Part shown: positions 1 through 9,991 of the stretch, piece after piece
Layout: every line of letters begins with the position of its first letter
How positions within the stretch are numbered: position 1 is the stretch's first letter
Assembly: GCF_000716335.1 (NCBI RefSeq)
Contig: NZ_KL591003.1
Span: 88,463 to 152,462, forward strand
From: Streptomyces sp. NRRL S-118
GTDB taxonomy: Bacteria; Actinomycetota; Actinomycetes; Streptomycetales; Streptomycetaceae
DNA length: 64,000 nucleotides
Reading direction: 5' to 3'
Position numbers and translations under genes: made by a program
Notes under the pieces: model-generated
What the model was told of the DNA's origin: nothing
Database searches by the model: none
The model's input: the letters and a program-made list of their open reading frames with translations, nothing else

Positions 1-371
1 GTCCGGACCGGTGTTCCGTGGTGGGACGTCCCCGTCGAATGCGGACCGTGGAACCGGTCGACAGCCTGTTCCGTCAGTGGCCGGAACGGTGGTGAATCCT
101 CACCCGGCTCCAGTCCCTGGCCGACGGCAGGTCCTGAAGAACGTCGAGGACCTGGTAGAGGGTCAGGCCGGTGTCCGGACTTCTGGTCGAGCCGCCTGAG
201 GGTGAAGCCACCATCAGCATCAACATGCTCACAAGCGACCCCTGGCAGCCCAGCCCCACGCCTGACTGAACGGCGTCGCCCCTAGAGGGGTGCCCGCGCC
301 CCTCAACCACCTGGCCCAGGGGGCGGCGCCACGGCCGGTTCAGGGGTGCGAGGGCTGCCGGACGGCGCGGG
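1..371. other. Region without a supported gene
   Basis: I can support no gene in this stretch. Short open frames exist on both strands, but none shows a family motif or a convincing ribosome binding site. The one structured element is a 12-bp palindrome at 279-290, listed separately. The region lies beyond the 3' end of the minus-strand ABC operon. Confidence 0.5.
279..290. promoter_or_regulatory. Perfect palindrome CCCCTAGAGGGG
   Basis: The 12-mer is a perfect inverted repeat (CCCCT-AG-AGGGG). The same 12-mer occurs once more, in opposite orientation, at 3269-3280, so two copies flank the ABC transporter genes. A protein binding site is an inference. This copy sits about 80 bp past the permease stop codon. 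Confidence 0.3.
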
Positions 372-2231
372 TCACGCGGCCACCGCCTGGCCGCGGCTCT
401 TCTCGGCGCGGTAGAGCCCGTAGGCGGCCCAGAAGCCAGAGACGCCGATGAGGACCATGGCGGCGATCACCGGCCACTGCCACGGGTCGGAGACGTGCAG
501 CGCGAGGAACCACACCTTGTCCGGGGAGCCGCTGAGTTTGATGCCCAGGGGCACCAGGCCCTGCGGGAGCAGCCCGATGAGGCCGACGGCCATCGCCGTC
601 CACATCAGCGTCTGGCGCTGGGCGGACATCGTCTCGAACGGGGACTTGCCGACCCCCTCCTCGGGGGTGGCCGTCGACGACGGTGCGCCCGAGCGCATCA
701 GGTGCAGCAGCTCCGGCCCCTGGTCCCGGAGCTTCCGTGCCGCCACCGAGCCGAGCAGCACATGGCTGAGCACACCCGTGAGCAAGGCGACCGGGAGGCT
801 CGCCCACAGCAGCGCGGGCCGCTCCAGGGCGTGGCCCGCCCAGGCGACCCCGAGGGTGGGGCCCACGGCCAGCGCGACCAGGAAGAACATCAGGAAGGAC
901 TGGCCGGTGACATCGCCGTGGTCCATCGGCGAGTTCTTGCTCTTGCGCGGGTCCGGGCCGGGCACCAGGACCGCGACGGAGGCCCAGATCAGCAGGCCGG
1001 AACCGCCGCCGAGGGCGGCGATGTTGCCCGCGAGCGCCCAGGGCAGCAGGTCGGGGTCGCCGTGGACGAGTGTTCCGGCGAGCGTCAGCAGCAGGGTGAG
1101 CGGGCCGAAGACGATCAGCCAGGCGAGCTGGCGTGCGCGGACGTCGGCCCTCTCCTTCCCGGGCACCGTCAGGGTCAGCCAGAGCGCGGTGCCGTCCTGT
1201 CCGTAGAGGTTGGCGCAGGTCGCCGCGGCCATGAGCGCGCCAGCCGCGCCGACGAACGGGAACGCGGCGGTGAAGTCGAAGATCAGCGGGAACAGCGCGG
1301 TGATGACCGCGAAGGCCGGGCCGAGCACGATGCTCTGGGTGCGTATCGGATCGCGCCACCAGGTGCGCAGCTCCTTGAGGCAGATCGTCCCCACGTCGCC
1401 GCGGAACAGCCGCGGACGCCGTGCGGCGGCCTGCGCGCAGGAGCCGCGGACGACGGGACGGGCCAGCCGCTGCGGTCCGATGAGCGCGCTCCACGCGGCG
1501 AACAGCGCCGCCACGAGCACGGCCAGGGCGGCCAGCGGCCCCACCGCCCAGAGCCAGTCGCCGCGGCCCGCCGCCTCGACGGCGAGCAGGCCCCAGCTGG
1601 AGGGCAGCGCTCGCACCACGGTGGAGAAGGCGGGCGGGAAACCGTACTCGAGGAGCAGGTAGACCCCGATGAACAGCACCCAGGAGAAGGAGCACAGGGA
1701 GACGATCGCGGCGGTGACGGTCGCGGTGATGGCGCCGCCGATACGGGACCGGGCCAGTGCCCGGAACAGCAGGGTGACCACCCGGGACAGGATCACCATG
1801 AAGAGCAGGGGCAGCACCACGGCGGGCACCGACACCACGACGGCCTGCCAGCTCAGCCGGGCCGCGAAGGCGATCGTCGCTCCGAGCGCCAGCACGGTGA
1901 TCGCCGTGGTGACGGAGACCAGCGCGGCGGCCAGCAGCCCCGTGGTGAGGGTGCGGCGCGGGATCGGCTGCCGGTGGAAGTGCTCCCCGTTGAGGGCGGG
2001 TTCGCCTGCGAAGATCGGGCCGACGATCCAGCCCAGTGCCCACAGCGCGAAGGTGACCGCGAGCACGTCCGTCAGCATCCGCGGCTGGGAGAAGTCGAGG
2101 AACGCCAGGATGACGGTGGTGACGGCGAGGCAGCTCCCGGCGGCCCAGCCGAGGCCGCTCAGCGCCATCTTCGTGTCGGACGTGCTGTGGCGCAGCACGG
2201 CCAGTTTCATCCGGATCAGGACGCCAACCAC
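372..2231 (-). CDS. ABC-2-type multi-spanning permease
   Basis: This 619-residue protein is very hydrophobic, with about a dozen predicted membrane segments spread along its length, and is read as the membrane half of an ABC exporter. The GTG start is chosen because GGGAGGG lies 6-7 nt upstream; an internal ATG at 2210 is possible. The gene overlaps the 3' end of the upstream ATPase gene by 16 bp, so the two are very probably co-transcribed and form one transporter. No substrate is indicated by the sequence. The length suits the two-subunit bacterial ABC-2 exporters in which the permease has two six-helix halves in one chain. Confidence 0.75.
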   Translation of the reverse strand: MVGVLIRMKLAVLRHSTSDTKMALSGLGWAAGSCLAVTTVILAFLDFSQPRMLTDVLAVTFALWALGWIVGPIFAGEPALNGEHFHRQPIPRRTLTTGLLAAALVSVTTAITVLALGATIAFAARLSWQAVVVSVPAVVLPLLFMVILSRVVTLLFRALARSRIGGAITATVTAAIVSLCSFSWVLFIGVYLLLEYGFPPAFSTVVRALPSSWGLLAVEAAGRGDWLWAVGPLAALAVLVAALFAAWSALIGPQRLARPVVRGSCAQAAARRPRLFRGDVGTICLKELRTWWRDPIRTQSIVLGPAFAVITALFPLIFDFTAAFPFVGAAGALMAAATCANLYGQDGTALWLTLTVPGKERADVRARQLAWLIVFGPLTLLLTLAGTLVHGDPDLLPWALAGNIAALGGGSGLLIWASVAVLVPGPDPRKSKNSPMDHGDVTGQSFLMFFLVALAVGPTLGVAWAGHALERPALLWASLPVALLTGVLSHVLLGSVAARKLRDQGPELLHLMRSGAPSSTATPEEGVGKSPFETMSAQRQTLMWTAMAVGLIGLLPQGLVPLGIKLSGSPDKVWFLALHVSDPWQWPVIAAMVLIGVSGFWAAYGLYRAEKSRGQAVAA

Positions 2232-3034
2232 GACAGTCCCTCCCCGCCGCCGATGGTCACGCCGACCAGCTCGACGAAGGTCTCCTCCAGCGAGCGGCTG
2301 CCCCGCACGTCGTCCAGCGGTCCCTCGGCGACGACGCGGCCGCGGGCCATCACGCCGACGGTGTCGCAGAGTTGTTCGACGAGTGCCATGACGTGGCTGG
2401 AGATCAGAACGGAGCCGCCGCCGTCGACGAACCGCCGCAGGATCTGCTTGATGGTGGCGGCGGAGACCGGGTCGACCGCCTCGAACGGCTCGTCGAGCAC
2501 CAGCATCCTGGGTGCGTGCAGCAGGGCCGTGGCGAGGCCGATCTTCTTGCGCATGCCGGTGGAGTAGTCGACCACCAGGGTGCGTTCGGCGGAGCCGTCG
2601 AGTTCCATCACGGCGAGCAGCTCGTCGGCGCGCCGGTCCGCCTCGATGGCGTCGATGCCGTGTAACTGGCCGAGGTGGGTGAGCAGTTCCCGGCCGGTGA
2701 GCCGCTCGGGCATGGCCAGCCCGTCGGGCAGGACGCCCAGCAGGCGGCGCGCCTTCAGCGGCTCCCCCCAGACGTCGACGCCGTGGACCCTGGCCGTGCC
2801 CGCGTCGGGCCGGAGCAGGCCGACGGCCATCGAGAGGGTGGTGGTCTTGCCCGCTCCGTTCGGTCCCACCAGTCCGTAGAAGGAGCCGGGCCGGACGGCG
2901 AGTTCCACGTGGTCCGCCGCCGTGTAGTCACCGAAGACCTTGTGCAGGCCGTCGAGGCGGAACGCGGGTTCCTCTCTACCGGAGTCCCTGGAGGTCGTGT
3001 CGGTCGTGGTCGTGTGCTGAGTTACGTCGTCCAC
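2216..3034 (-). CDS. ABC transporter ATP-binding protein
   Basis: The 272-residue protein has a Walker A motif (GPNGAGKTTT), an ABC signature region (YSTGMRKKIGLA) and a Walker B with the catalytic Glu (MLVLDEP). It powers the permease encoded just downstream. The GTG start at 3034 is chosen because AGAGGA sits 6 nt upstream; a longer reading from 3100 would add 22 residues unlike the family. The LVGPNGAGKTT region and the following fold resemble ABC-2 drug or lipid exporter ATPases (DrrA/NatA class). The first 25 residues are polar and poorly conserved. Confidence 0.85.
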   Translation of the reverse strand: MDDVTQHTTTTDTTSRDSGREEPAFRLDGLHKVFGDYTAADHVELAVRPGSFYGLVGPNGAGKTTTLSMAVGLLRPDAGTARVHGVDVWGEPLKARRLLGVLPDGLAMPERLTGRELLTHLGQLHGIDAIEADRRADELLAVMELDGSAERTLVVDYSTGMRKKIGLATALLHAPRMLVLDEPFEAVDPVSAATIKQILRRFVDGGGSVLISSHVMALVEQLCDTVGVMARGRVVAEGPLDDVRGSRSLEETFVELVGVTIGGGEGLSWLAS

Positions 3035-3266
3035 CGCATTCCTCTGGGTGAGACACAGGGTGGCCCCGCGGGGTGCGGGCCTCTCGGTCCTGCCTGCCAT
3101 CCTGCCAACGTCCCGTCACGCTTGCGAGTTCGTTCACGTGGCAGGCCGGAACGCAGCGGTCGCGATCCGCGCGTACCGAGTGAGGGTGTTGAGGGGGCTC
3201 AGCTCGGACGGCTCCTCCGATGGTCCCCGCACCGGTTCGCGGTCAACACCCCCCAACCCCGGAACG

Positions 3267-3282
3267 TGCCCCTCTAGGGGCA
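3267..3282. promoter_or_regulatory. Palindrome upstream of the ABC operon
   Basis: TGCCCCT-CT-AGGGGCA is a perfect inverted repeat with 7-bp arms. Its central 12 bp equal the reverse complement of the palindrome at 279-290. It lies about 235 bp upstream of the ATPase start codon, so it could be an operator for the transporter genes. That role is inferred only from position and symmetry. Confidence 0.35.
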
Positions 3283-3620
3283 ACGCCGTTCGGTTCGCCG
3301 GCGGGGAGGGCGGCCGTCATCGCGTGCCGCCGTTCTCCCCGGAGTCGATCAGGCCACCTATGCCGCCGGGACGGGCAGCCGCTGCGACTCAGCGGCCGGA
3401 CGCAGTAAGAACCTGGCACGGTATTGCGGTCCGAGCAGAAGAAGGCCACGGGCGCCGGCGAGGCTGACGCGGAGGCCTTCGATTCTCCGAGTCAGCCTCC
3501 CGCTGGGCCTCGGTGATGCGGTCGAGAAGGTTGTCGTGGATCTCCACGAGCCGACCGGGTTGGTCCGGAGGAGGGAGTAACGGACGGTGGAGGAAGTCGG
3601 GCCGGGGCCCGGCCCGCGCC

Positions 3621-3678
3621 CCTGGGCGGCCCGTCGGTCGGCCCGCGGCCCTGGGCGGCCGGGCGGTCGGCCGAGCGG
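3621..3678. repeat. 29-bp imperfect tandem repeat, two copies
   Basis: Two adjacent 29-bp units both begin CCTGGGCGGCC and share CGGTCGGCC at the same offset, with a few substitutions. They lie 25-80 bp beyond the stop codon of the minus-strand gamma-lyase gene. No function is evident. Confidence 0.5.
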
Positions 3679-3702
3679 CGTCGCCGCGCCGGCCGGCGCC
3701 CG

Positions 3703-4908
3703 TTACGGAGTCCGCGCCGCCGCCTGCTCCAGCGCCTGTTCCAGGTCCGCCCACAGGTCCTCGACGTGCTCGATGCCCACGGACATCCGTACCGTCCCGG
3801 GGCCGATGCCGGCCGCGTCGAGGGCGGCGGGGTCGAGCTGGCGGTGGGAGGTGGAGGCCGAGTGCATCACCAGGGTCTTCACGTCGCCGAGCGAGGCGGT
3901 CAGGGATGCCAGGCGGACCGCCTCGATGAAGGCGCGGCCCGCCTCGCGCCCGCCCGCGAGGTCGAAGGAGATGACTCCGCCGCCGCCCTTCGGCAGCAAC
4001 CGGCGTGCGATGGCGTGGTCGGGGTGCGCCGCCAGCGCCGGGTGGCGGACAGCCGCGACCGCCGGGTGCGCGGCCAGCCGGCCGGCCAGGTCGAGGGCAC
4101 TCGCGCTCTGCCGCTCGATGCGCAGCGGCATCGTCTGCAGGCCCCGCAGGGTCAGCCAGGCGGCGAACGGGTCGGTGATGGCGCCCTGTTCGATGGCGTG
4201 GTGGCGGATGCGGCCGTACAGCTCGGCGTCCTTGAAGACCGCGATCCCGCCGAGGACGTCGGCATGTCCGGCCATGTACTTGGTCGCCGAGTGGATCACG
4301 ACGTCCGCGCCGTGCTCGATCGGCCTGCACAGCAGTGGCGAGGCGAAGGTGTTGTCGACGGCGCTGGGAATGCCGGCTTCGGCGGCGACGGCGATCAGGG
4401 CGGGCAGGTCGGAGACCCGGGTGGTGGGGTTGGCGATGGTCTCCAGGTAGAGCAGCCGCGTCTCGGGCCGCACGGCTCGCCGTGTCTCCTCGGGGTCGGT
4501 CCCGGAAACGTACGTGACCTCGATGCCCCAGCGCGCGGCGAGGTCGGTGAGTGTCGCGTAGGTGCCGCCGTAGAGGCAGCGCTGCGCGATGACATGGTCC
4601 CCGGCGGAGAGCAGTCCGAGCAGGAGGCCGCTGATGGCGCCCATGCCGGAGGCGTAGGAGAGGGCGGCGGCTCCCCCTTCGAGGCGGGTGACGGCGTCCT
4701 CCAGGGCGCGGACGGTGGGGTTGCCGAGGCGGCTGTAGACGAAGGTGTCGGGCGAGTGGAAGGCGTCGGCCATCGCGTCGGCGCTGTCGAAGGCGAAGAC
4801 GTGCCCCTGGTGGAGGGGGACGCCCAGGGGTGTGCTGCCGGTGATCCGTACCTGGGGAGGGTGGACGGCGAGGGTCTCGGGTCGCAGTGCTGCGGTGTCG
4901 TCGCTCAT
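3703..4908 (-). CDS. Trans-sulfuration family PLP-dependent lyase
   Basis: The 401-residue protein belongs to the Cys/Met-metabolism PLP enzymes (cystathionine gamma-synthase, cystathionine gamma-lyase and methionine gamma-lyase family). The PLP lysine is K210 in SATKYMAGH. Other family marks are YSRLGNPT, SGMGAISG and the C-terminal RMSVGIEH. The position where methionine gamma-lyase has its special cysteine reads LYGGT here, so methionine lyase activity is not established; cystathionine or homocysteine gamma-cleavage is equally possible. The ATG at 4908 is the natural family start. The gene is divergent from a MocR regulator whose start is 64 bp away, with a perfect operator-like repeat between them, so MocR control by a PLP-linked or amino-acid signal is likely. 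Confidence 0.85.
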   Translation of the reverse strand: MSDDTAALRPETLAVHPPQVRITGSTPLGVPLHQGHVFAFDSADAMADAFHSPDTFVYSRLGNPTVRALEDAVTRLEGGAAALSYASGMGAISGLLLGLLSAGDHVIAQRCLYGGTYATLTDLAARWGIEVTYVSGTDPEETRRAVRPETRLLYLETIANPTTRVSDLPALIAVAAEAGIPSAVDNTFASPLLCRPIEHGADVVIHSATKYMAGHADVLGGIAVFKDAELYGRIRHHAIEQGAITDPFAAWLTLRGLQTMPLRIERQSASALDLAGRLAAHPAVAAVRHPALAAHPDHAIARRLLPKGGGGVISFDLAGGREAGRAFIEAVRLASLTASLGDVKTLVMHSASTSHRQLDPAALDAAGIGPGTVRMSVGIEHVEDLWADLEQALEQAAARTP

Positions 4909-4944
4909 GGATCCCAGTGAACGGGCGGTCCGCTTGCGGTCACA

Positions 4945-4968
4945 GGACCAATCGCGGCAGATTGGTCC
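4945..4968. promoter_or_regulatory. Perfect inverted repeat, probable MocR operator
   Basis: GGACCAAT, an 8-bp spacer and ATTGGTCC form a perfect inverted repeat. It is the only such element in the 64-bp gap between the divergent gamma-lyase and MocR genes and ends 4 bp before the MocR start codon. MocR regulators usually bind in the shared intergenic region with their target gene, so this is the obvious site for control of both genes. Confidence 0.65.
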
Positions 4969-4972
4969 GGCG

Positions 4973-6439
4973 ATGAAACCAATTCCTCTGCCTCTGGACG
5001 AACTCGTCGCCCGTCTCGGCCGCTGGTCGGCCGGGCGGGGACCGCTGTATCTCCTGCTCGCCGCCCGTTTCCGGCAGTTGATCGACGAGGGGCTGCTGGC
5101 TCCGGGTGTCCTGCTGCCGCCCGACCGGCGGCTCGCCGCTGCCCTCGCGGTGGGCCGGACGACGGTCGTGGCGGCGTACGACACACTGCGTCAGGAAGGC
5201 CGGCTGGTACGGCGGCAGGGCAGCGGGACGCGCGTCGCGCCCGCCGCGCTCCCACCCGGACCTCGCGTGCGGGAGACGTCCAACCCTCTCTTCCTGCATC
5301 TGCTGGAGACACCCGACGACGTGATCCTGATGAGCTGCGCGGCCCCGCTGGACCCGCCGCCCGAACTCACGGAGGCGTACCGCACGATGACCCTCCCGGC
5401 CGGGGACCTGGGCTACCACCCGGCGGGGCTTCCTGCTCTGCGGGAGGCGATCGCGCAACGGTACGCCGCCCGGGGCGTCCCGACCGGTCCCGAGCAGGTC
5501 CTGGTCACCACGGGTGCGCAGCAGGGCCTTTCGCTCGTGACCCGGCTGCTGGTCGCGCCCGGGGACGGGGTACTGGTCGAGGCGCCGACGTATCCGGGGG
5601 CGCTGGACCTGTTCCGGGAGGCGGCGGCCGTCGCGCACCCGGTGGCGGTGGGGCCGGACGGGGTGGACGTGGCGGAGGCGGTCACGGTGATGGAGGATCA
5701 CCGGCCCGCTCTGGCCTATGTGGTCCCCCGGTTCCACAACCCGACCGGATCGGTGCTTCCCCCGCTGGCCGGCCGGCGGCTCGTCGAGGCGGCGAACAGG
5801 CTCGGTGTGCCGCTGGTGGACGACGAGGTGCTGGCCGACCTCGCGTTCGAGCCCCGGATGCCGCCGCCGTCGCTGTCCTGCTACGGGGACGTGATCGGGA
5901 TCGGCTCACTCAGCAAGGCCGTGTGGGGCGGACTGCGGATCGGTTGGGTGCGTGGCACGGCACCGCTGATCGCGCGGCTGGCCCGGCTGAAGGCCATCCA
6001 CGACCTCGGGTCGGACGTGGCGGCGCAGCACGTGGCCACACGGCTGCTGGACGGTTTCGCGCCGATCGTGGCGGCCCGGGCGCGGATGCTGCGCGCCGGC
6101 CACGACCACCTGCGGGCCGAGCTGGCGCGGCTGCTCCCCTCGTGGAGCTGCCCGCCGGCCGAGGGCGGCCAGACGATCTGGGTGAGCCTCCCGTACGGCG
6201 ACGGCGTCGCCTTCGCCCAGGTGGCGCTCCGGCATGGTGTGGCGGTGCTGCCGGGCGCCACGATGGACGCACTGGGCGGGAGCACGCGCTGCCTGCGGCT
6301 GCACTTCCTGCTGCCTCCGGACCTGTTGTCGGAGGCGGTGGGCAGACTGGCGCGGGCCTGGGCCGAGTACGGGGCCCAGGCCGCGCCGACGACCTCTCCG
6401 ACGGTCTCACCGGCAGCGCTGAACGCGATCGCGGTCTGA
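4973..6439 (+). CDS. MocR-type regulator (GntR HTH plus aminotransferase-like domain)
   Basis: The 488-residue protein has a GntR-type winged helix in residues 10-85 (LPPDRRLAAALAVGRTTV then YDTLRQEGRLVRRQGSGT) followed by a fold-type-I aminotransferase domain. The PLP lysine is K315 in SLSKAVWGG, and the AYVVPRFHNPTG segment is typical. Such proteins sense PLP or an amino-acid aldimine and regulate a divergent gene, here the gamma-lyase-type enzyme. The ATG at 4973 fits the family N-terminus; the open frame extends upstream into the divergent gene but has no family similarity there. No strong ribosome site is visible, so the mRNA may be very short-leadered. Confidence 0.85.
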   Translation: MKPIPLPLDELVARLGRWSAGRGPLYLLLAARFRQLIDEGLLAPGVLLPPDRRLAAALAVGRTTVVAAYDTLRQEGRLVRRQGSGTRVAPAALPPGPRVRETSNPLFLHLLETPDDVILMSCAAPLDPPPELTEAYRTMTLPAGDLGYHPAGLPALREAIAQRYAARGVPTGPEQVLVTTGAQQGLSLVTRLLVAPGDGVLVEAPTYPGALDLFREAAAVAHPVAVGPDGVDVAEAVTVMEDHRPALAYVVPRFHNPTGSVLPPLAGRRLVEAANRLGVPLVDDEVLADLAFEPRMPPPSLSCYGDVIGIGSLSKAVWGGLRIGWVRGTAPLIARLARLKAIHDLGSDVAAQHVATRLLDGFAPIVAARARMLRAGHDHLRAELARLLPSWSCPPAEGGQTIWVSLPYGDGVAFAQVALRHGVAVLPGATMDALGGSTRCLRLHFLLPPDLLSEAVGRLARAWAEYGAQAAPTTSPTVSPAALNAIAV

Positions 6440-6448
6440 GAAGCGGGG

Positions 6449-6475
6449 CCCGGACCGGCCAGGTACGGGTCCGGG
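6449..6475. terminator. Hairpin between convergent genes
   Basis: CCCGGACC and GGTCCGGG form a perfect 8-bp stem with an 11-nt loop, starting 9 nt after the MocR stop codon. A minus-strand gene converges on it from the other side. No T-run follows, which is common for actinomycete terminators. Confidence 0.45.
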
Positions 6476-6680
6476 TCCGGGGCGGGTGCCGCGTACGCAT
6501 GCGGCGTCGGTTCCGGGCCCGGGTCCGCGGCATCACGAAAGGCCGGGGCCGACGGACCCACCCCCATACGGGGAAGTGCTCGACGGGCGACGGACCTTCG
6601 CACGGAAGCCGGCGCGCAGAAGAACAGTCGCCCGACCGCAACAGCTCCGGCCCGCGGTGGGACGTAGCCGGTGTCGACCG

Positions 6681-7148
6681 TCACTCCTCGCCCAGGGCGG
6701 CTGCCCATAACACCTGTGTGGTGGCGGCTGCGCGCAGGGCGGCCTCGAGGTCGTCGGACGAGTGCAGAGTTCCCTTGCCGTCCGGCGGGATGATCCATTC
6801 CAGGTGTCCCGCTTCCCGGTAGGGGGGCGGCACGGCCACCCAGCTGCTGCTGCTGGCGTACCGCAGGCCGGACCCGAACCATTCGTCGTTGTCCGGTGGC
6901 AGGAAGAACCCGATTCTCCGTGCCTTGCGGTCCAGCAGGGTGGGGCCGGGCGGTGTTGTCCGGTCGCACCACAGGGCCTCGAGGGCGAGCCAGCCCCGGT
7001 CCTCGGGCGTACTGAGGACGTTCCAGTAGCGTCCGGCCTCCAGCAGCGCCGTTCCGGGGTCTCCCCGCCACTGCTTCCTGCACGCCACGGGGTCGGCCGC
7101 CGCCGCCGCCAGCCATTCGACGCTCCGCATCCACACTGGATTCCACAC
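6681..7148 (-). CDS. Hypothetical protein of a Streptomyces-type family
   Basis: The 155-residue product has no named domain that I recognise. Its pattern (DPVACRKQW near the start, a DVL/NVL segment, GFFLPP in the middle and a WIIPPDGKGTL block near the end) matches small hypothetical proteins that I recall as common in Streptomyces. The GTG start at 7148 is chosen because a perfect AGGAGG lies 6 nt upstream; a longer reading from 7247 has no such site. It stands alone, convergent with the MocR gene. Function unknown. Confidence 0.6.
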   Translation of the reverse strand: MWNPVWMRSVEWLAAAAADPVACRKQWRGDPGTALLEAGRYWNVLSTPEDRGWLALEALWCDRTTPPGPTLLDRKARRIGFFLPPDNDEWFGSGLRYASSSSWVAVPPPYREAGHLEWIIPPDGKGTLHSSDDLEAALRAAATTQVLWAAALGEE

Positions 7149-7300
7149 AAGAACCTCCTGCGACAGGGCGGCGCGCGGCCGCTCGCGTGCGGGCGCGCCG
7201 AGCCGGTAGGCCGGCACGAACGATCCGGCCCGGGAACGCTGGATCATCCTCGTGAGCCGCGGGGTCCGTCCGGAAGGGTGGCGAACGGTGGCGATAGAGG

Positions 7301-8000
<700 letters not shown>

Positions 8001-8175
8001 GGACGCCTCGGTCCGGGCACCCGGGGACTGCCCGTGGCTCGGCCTCGAAGGTTCCCGAGGAGAAGGACCCGCCGGTGAGGCCCCCGGAACTGCGCGACCG
8101 CACCGGCGGTTCGGCGGCGTTCAGGCCCGGCGAGCGCCGTCGATGCTCACCGTCGGCGCCGGCGGGCCGTCCGGC

Positions 8176-9381
8176 TCAGAGCCCCAGCGCTCCGGCTTCC
8201 GTGATGCTGGCCCAGTCGTTCTCGGGGTTCGCCCAGAACGAGATCTTGAGGTGGCGGGCGTCCAGGGAGCCCGCGGTGAACAGCACGGTCTCGGGCGCCG
8301 TCGTCGTGCCCGAGCTGCGGCCTTCCCACACCTTGGTGTAGGAGACGCCGTCCTGCGACGCGTGGATGGTGTAGTCGTTCCAGCGGAGGTTGCCCCGGTG
8401 CCAGGCCACCGTCGCGCCGCACAGCTGGCGGACCGCACCGGTGTCCAGGATCAGTGCGGCGCCGAAGCCCTGTCCGGACCAGCGGGTGGTCAGGTCGCCG
8501 TCGATGGCGTTGGCCGGCGGGCTGGACGGCTCGTACGTCGTGGCGGACGCCGAGGCCACCGCCGCCGCGCGCGTGCAGGTCCGCTGAGGTGCGACGTCCT
8601 TGTAGGTGGCGCGTTCGTCACCGAGGCGCAGGGCGTCGTGGTGCAGCACTCGCTGGGTGACGCTGGAGGGAGCTCCGGTGTTCCAGTCCCACTTGTAGAT
8701 GCCGAACTTGAAGTACGGGGATTTCGGTCCCCCGCCGTGGGTGGCGACGCCCGCCCGGTGGACGACTCGCTCGCCGTTCTTCCACACCTGCAGCAGACCG
8801 GTGCTGTCCGTACGCCAGGTCACATGGAAGACCCAGTCGACCCAGACACCGGTGGTGTACGGACCCAGATCGATGAACTGGCCACGGAAGTCGATCTTCC
8901 AGCGCCCTTCGTCGGTGAGCAGGGCCAAGGGAGGTGAACCTCCGGGGCAGCCGACGTCGCATTGATGCCACTGGCTCACGATCTCGGCCGACGTGTCGTG
9001 GGCCCACGTCGTCGCCAGATTGATGCTGAATCCGTACCACCGCTCCGCGCCCACGGGTTGCTCGTCGCGCTGCGATATCTCCGCGCGCTTGCTGCTGGAG
9101 ACGACCGGATCGGTCTTGCGTAACTCGAAGCGTGCCGCGTAGGAGCCGTCCCGCGCGGGACCGGTGGCGTTCGTCGCCCCGTACTCCGTTGCCCACTGCT
9201 TGATGAACTGGGGAGGGGCCGCGCTGGGGAGCGTCCGGTCGGACGACTGCTCCCAGTCGAGGGTGCGTTGTACCCCCGCGGGGTCTGCCGCGGCCGGCTG
9301 CCCCGGGCCCAGTGTCACTCCCGCGGCCAGGACCGTCGAGGCCACCGCCACGAGCCATGCTCTGAGGCGTGATCGTCGCAT
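8176..9381 (-). CDS. Secreted polysaccharide lyase (PL20/heparin-lyase-I-like) with C-terminal discoidin/CBM-like domain
   Basis: The 401-residue protein has a signal peptide (RRSRLRAW, hydrophobic core, cleavage near QPAAA-DP). Residues 40-265 resemble the polysaccharide lyase beta-jelly-roll family that includes glucuronan lyases: [35 protein letters not shown] and YFKFGIYKW. Residues 270-401 look like an F5/8-type-C or CBM32 carbohydrate-binding module ([29 protein letters not shown]). It probably cleaves an extracellular uronic-acid polymer by beta-elimination. The substrate cannot be told from sequence alone. ATG at 9381 starts the signal peptide. It is monocistronic, upstream of the subtilase remnant. 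Confidence 0.8.
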   Translation of the reverse strand: MRRSRLRAWLVAVASTVLAAGVTLGPGQPAAADPAGVQRTLDWEQSSDRTLPSAAPPQFIKQWATEYGATNATGPARDGSYAARFELRKTDPVVSSSKRAEISQRDEQPVGAERWYGFSINLATTWAHDTSAEIVSQWHQCDVGCPGGSPPLALLTDEGRWKIDFRGQFIDLGPYTTGVWVDWVFHVTWRTDSTGLLQVWKNGERVVHRAGVATHGGGPKSPYFKFGIYKWDWNTGAPSSVTQRVLHHDALRLGDERATYKDVAPQRTCTRAAAVASASATTYEPSSPPANAIDGDLTTRWSGQGFGAALILDTGAVRQLCGATVAWHRGNLRWNDYTIHASQDGVSYTKVWEGRSSGTTTAPETVLFTAGSLDARHLKISFWANPENDWASITEAGALGL

Positions 9382-9991
9382 GCTTGCCTTCCCTTCCGGG
9401 ACGCCTGTCGCCCCGATGCCGCACCTGTCCGGTGCCGGGCGCCGACTCTTCCCGCCACCGAGGGGTAGGGCAAGGCGGACGACCCGGCGCGCGGTGGTGC
9501 ATCGGGCTCCTCGCCGCACCACCGACAGATGGCCCATGCGGCCCGGTGCGGCGGCCGTATCCGTACACCGCACAGGCGCCGGACGGACCGGCCGTGCGTG
9601 ACCGGTACAGCCGGACGGGACGAGGCGGCGACGGCGGGGGGCGGTCGGGCCCGCCGCTTCTCGGGCACCGGAAGGAACGCGCGGGGCGCGGTGCGGGCTG
9701 CGTCGAGCACCGCGCCGGCCCGTGCGGCCGGGGCGGCCCGTTCCGCGTTCGGCCTGAAATGTGCGTGACTCGAATCGGACACCGGGGGGCCGGCACGCGG
9801 CAGCCACAACGGGCATTCATGACGCTACTGACCAGTACTTTCCGGCTCTTCCGCGCCCGCTCCGGGACAGCGAATTCACGCCGTTCATTACCTGGGAAGC
9901 CGTACGCGACATTCCCCCGCTGAGCGTCCGCTTTTCCGGCTCGGGATCCGCACCCCGGGCGGCCACTTCCGCACCGCCACCCTCGGATCAG
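9382..9991. other. Long intergenic region before the megasynthase operon
   Basis: Together with the promoter element at 9992-10040, this gene-free stretch separates the divergent lyase and megasynthase genes. Open frames here have no ribosome site or family resemblance. The megasynthase frame is open back to 9761, but the translated sequence upstream of 10154 resembles no domain. Confidence 0.5.

Larger units (their letters stand above)
3035..3702. other. Intergenic region with palindrome and tandem repeat
   Basis: No gene is supported here. The region holds the upstream area of the ABC operon, a CCCCTCTAGGGG palindrome at 3269-3280 and a two-copy 29-bp imperfect tandem repeat at 3621-3678 just past the stop codon of the gamma-lyase gene. 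Open frames across it look like frame shadows of high-G+C DNA. Confidence 0.5.

Noticed and set aside
74..310. Minus-strand frame near the left edge
   Set aside because: No motif or ribosome site; cannot be told from a shadow.
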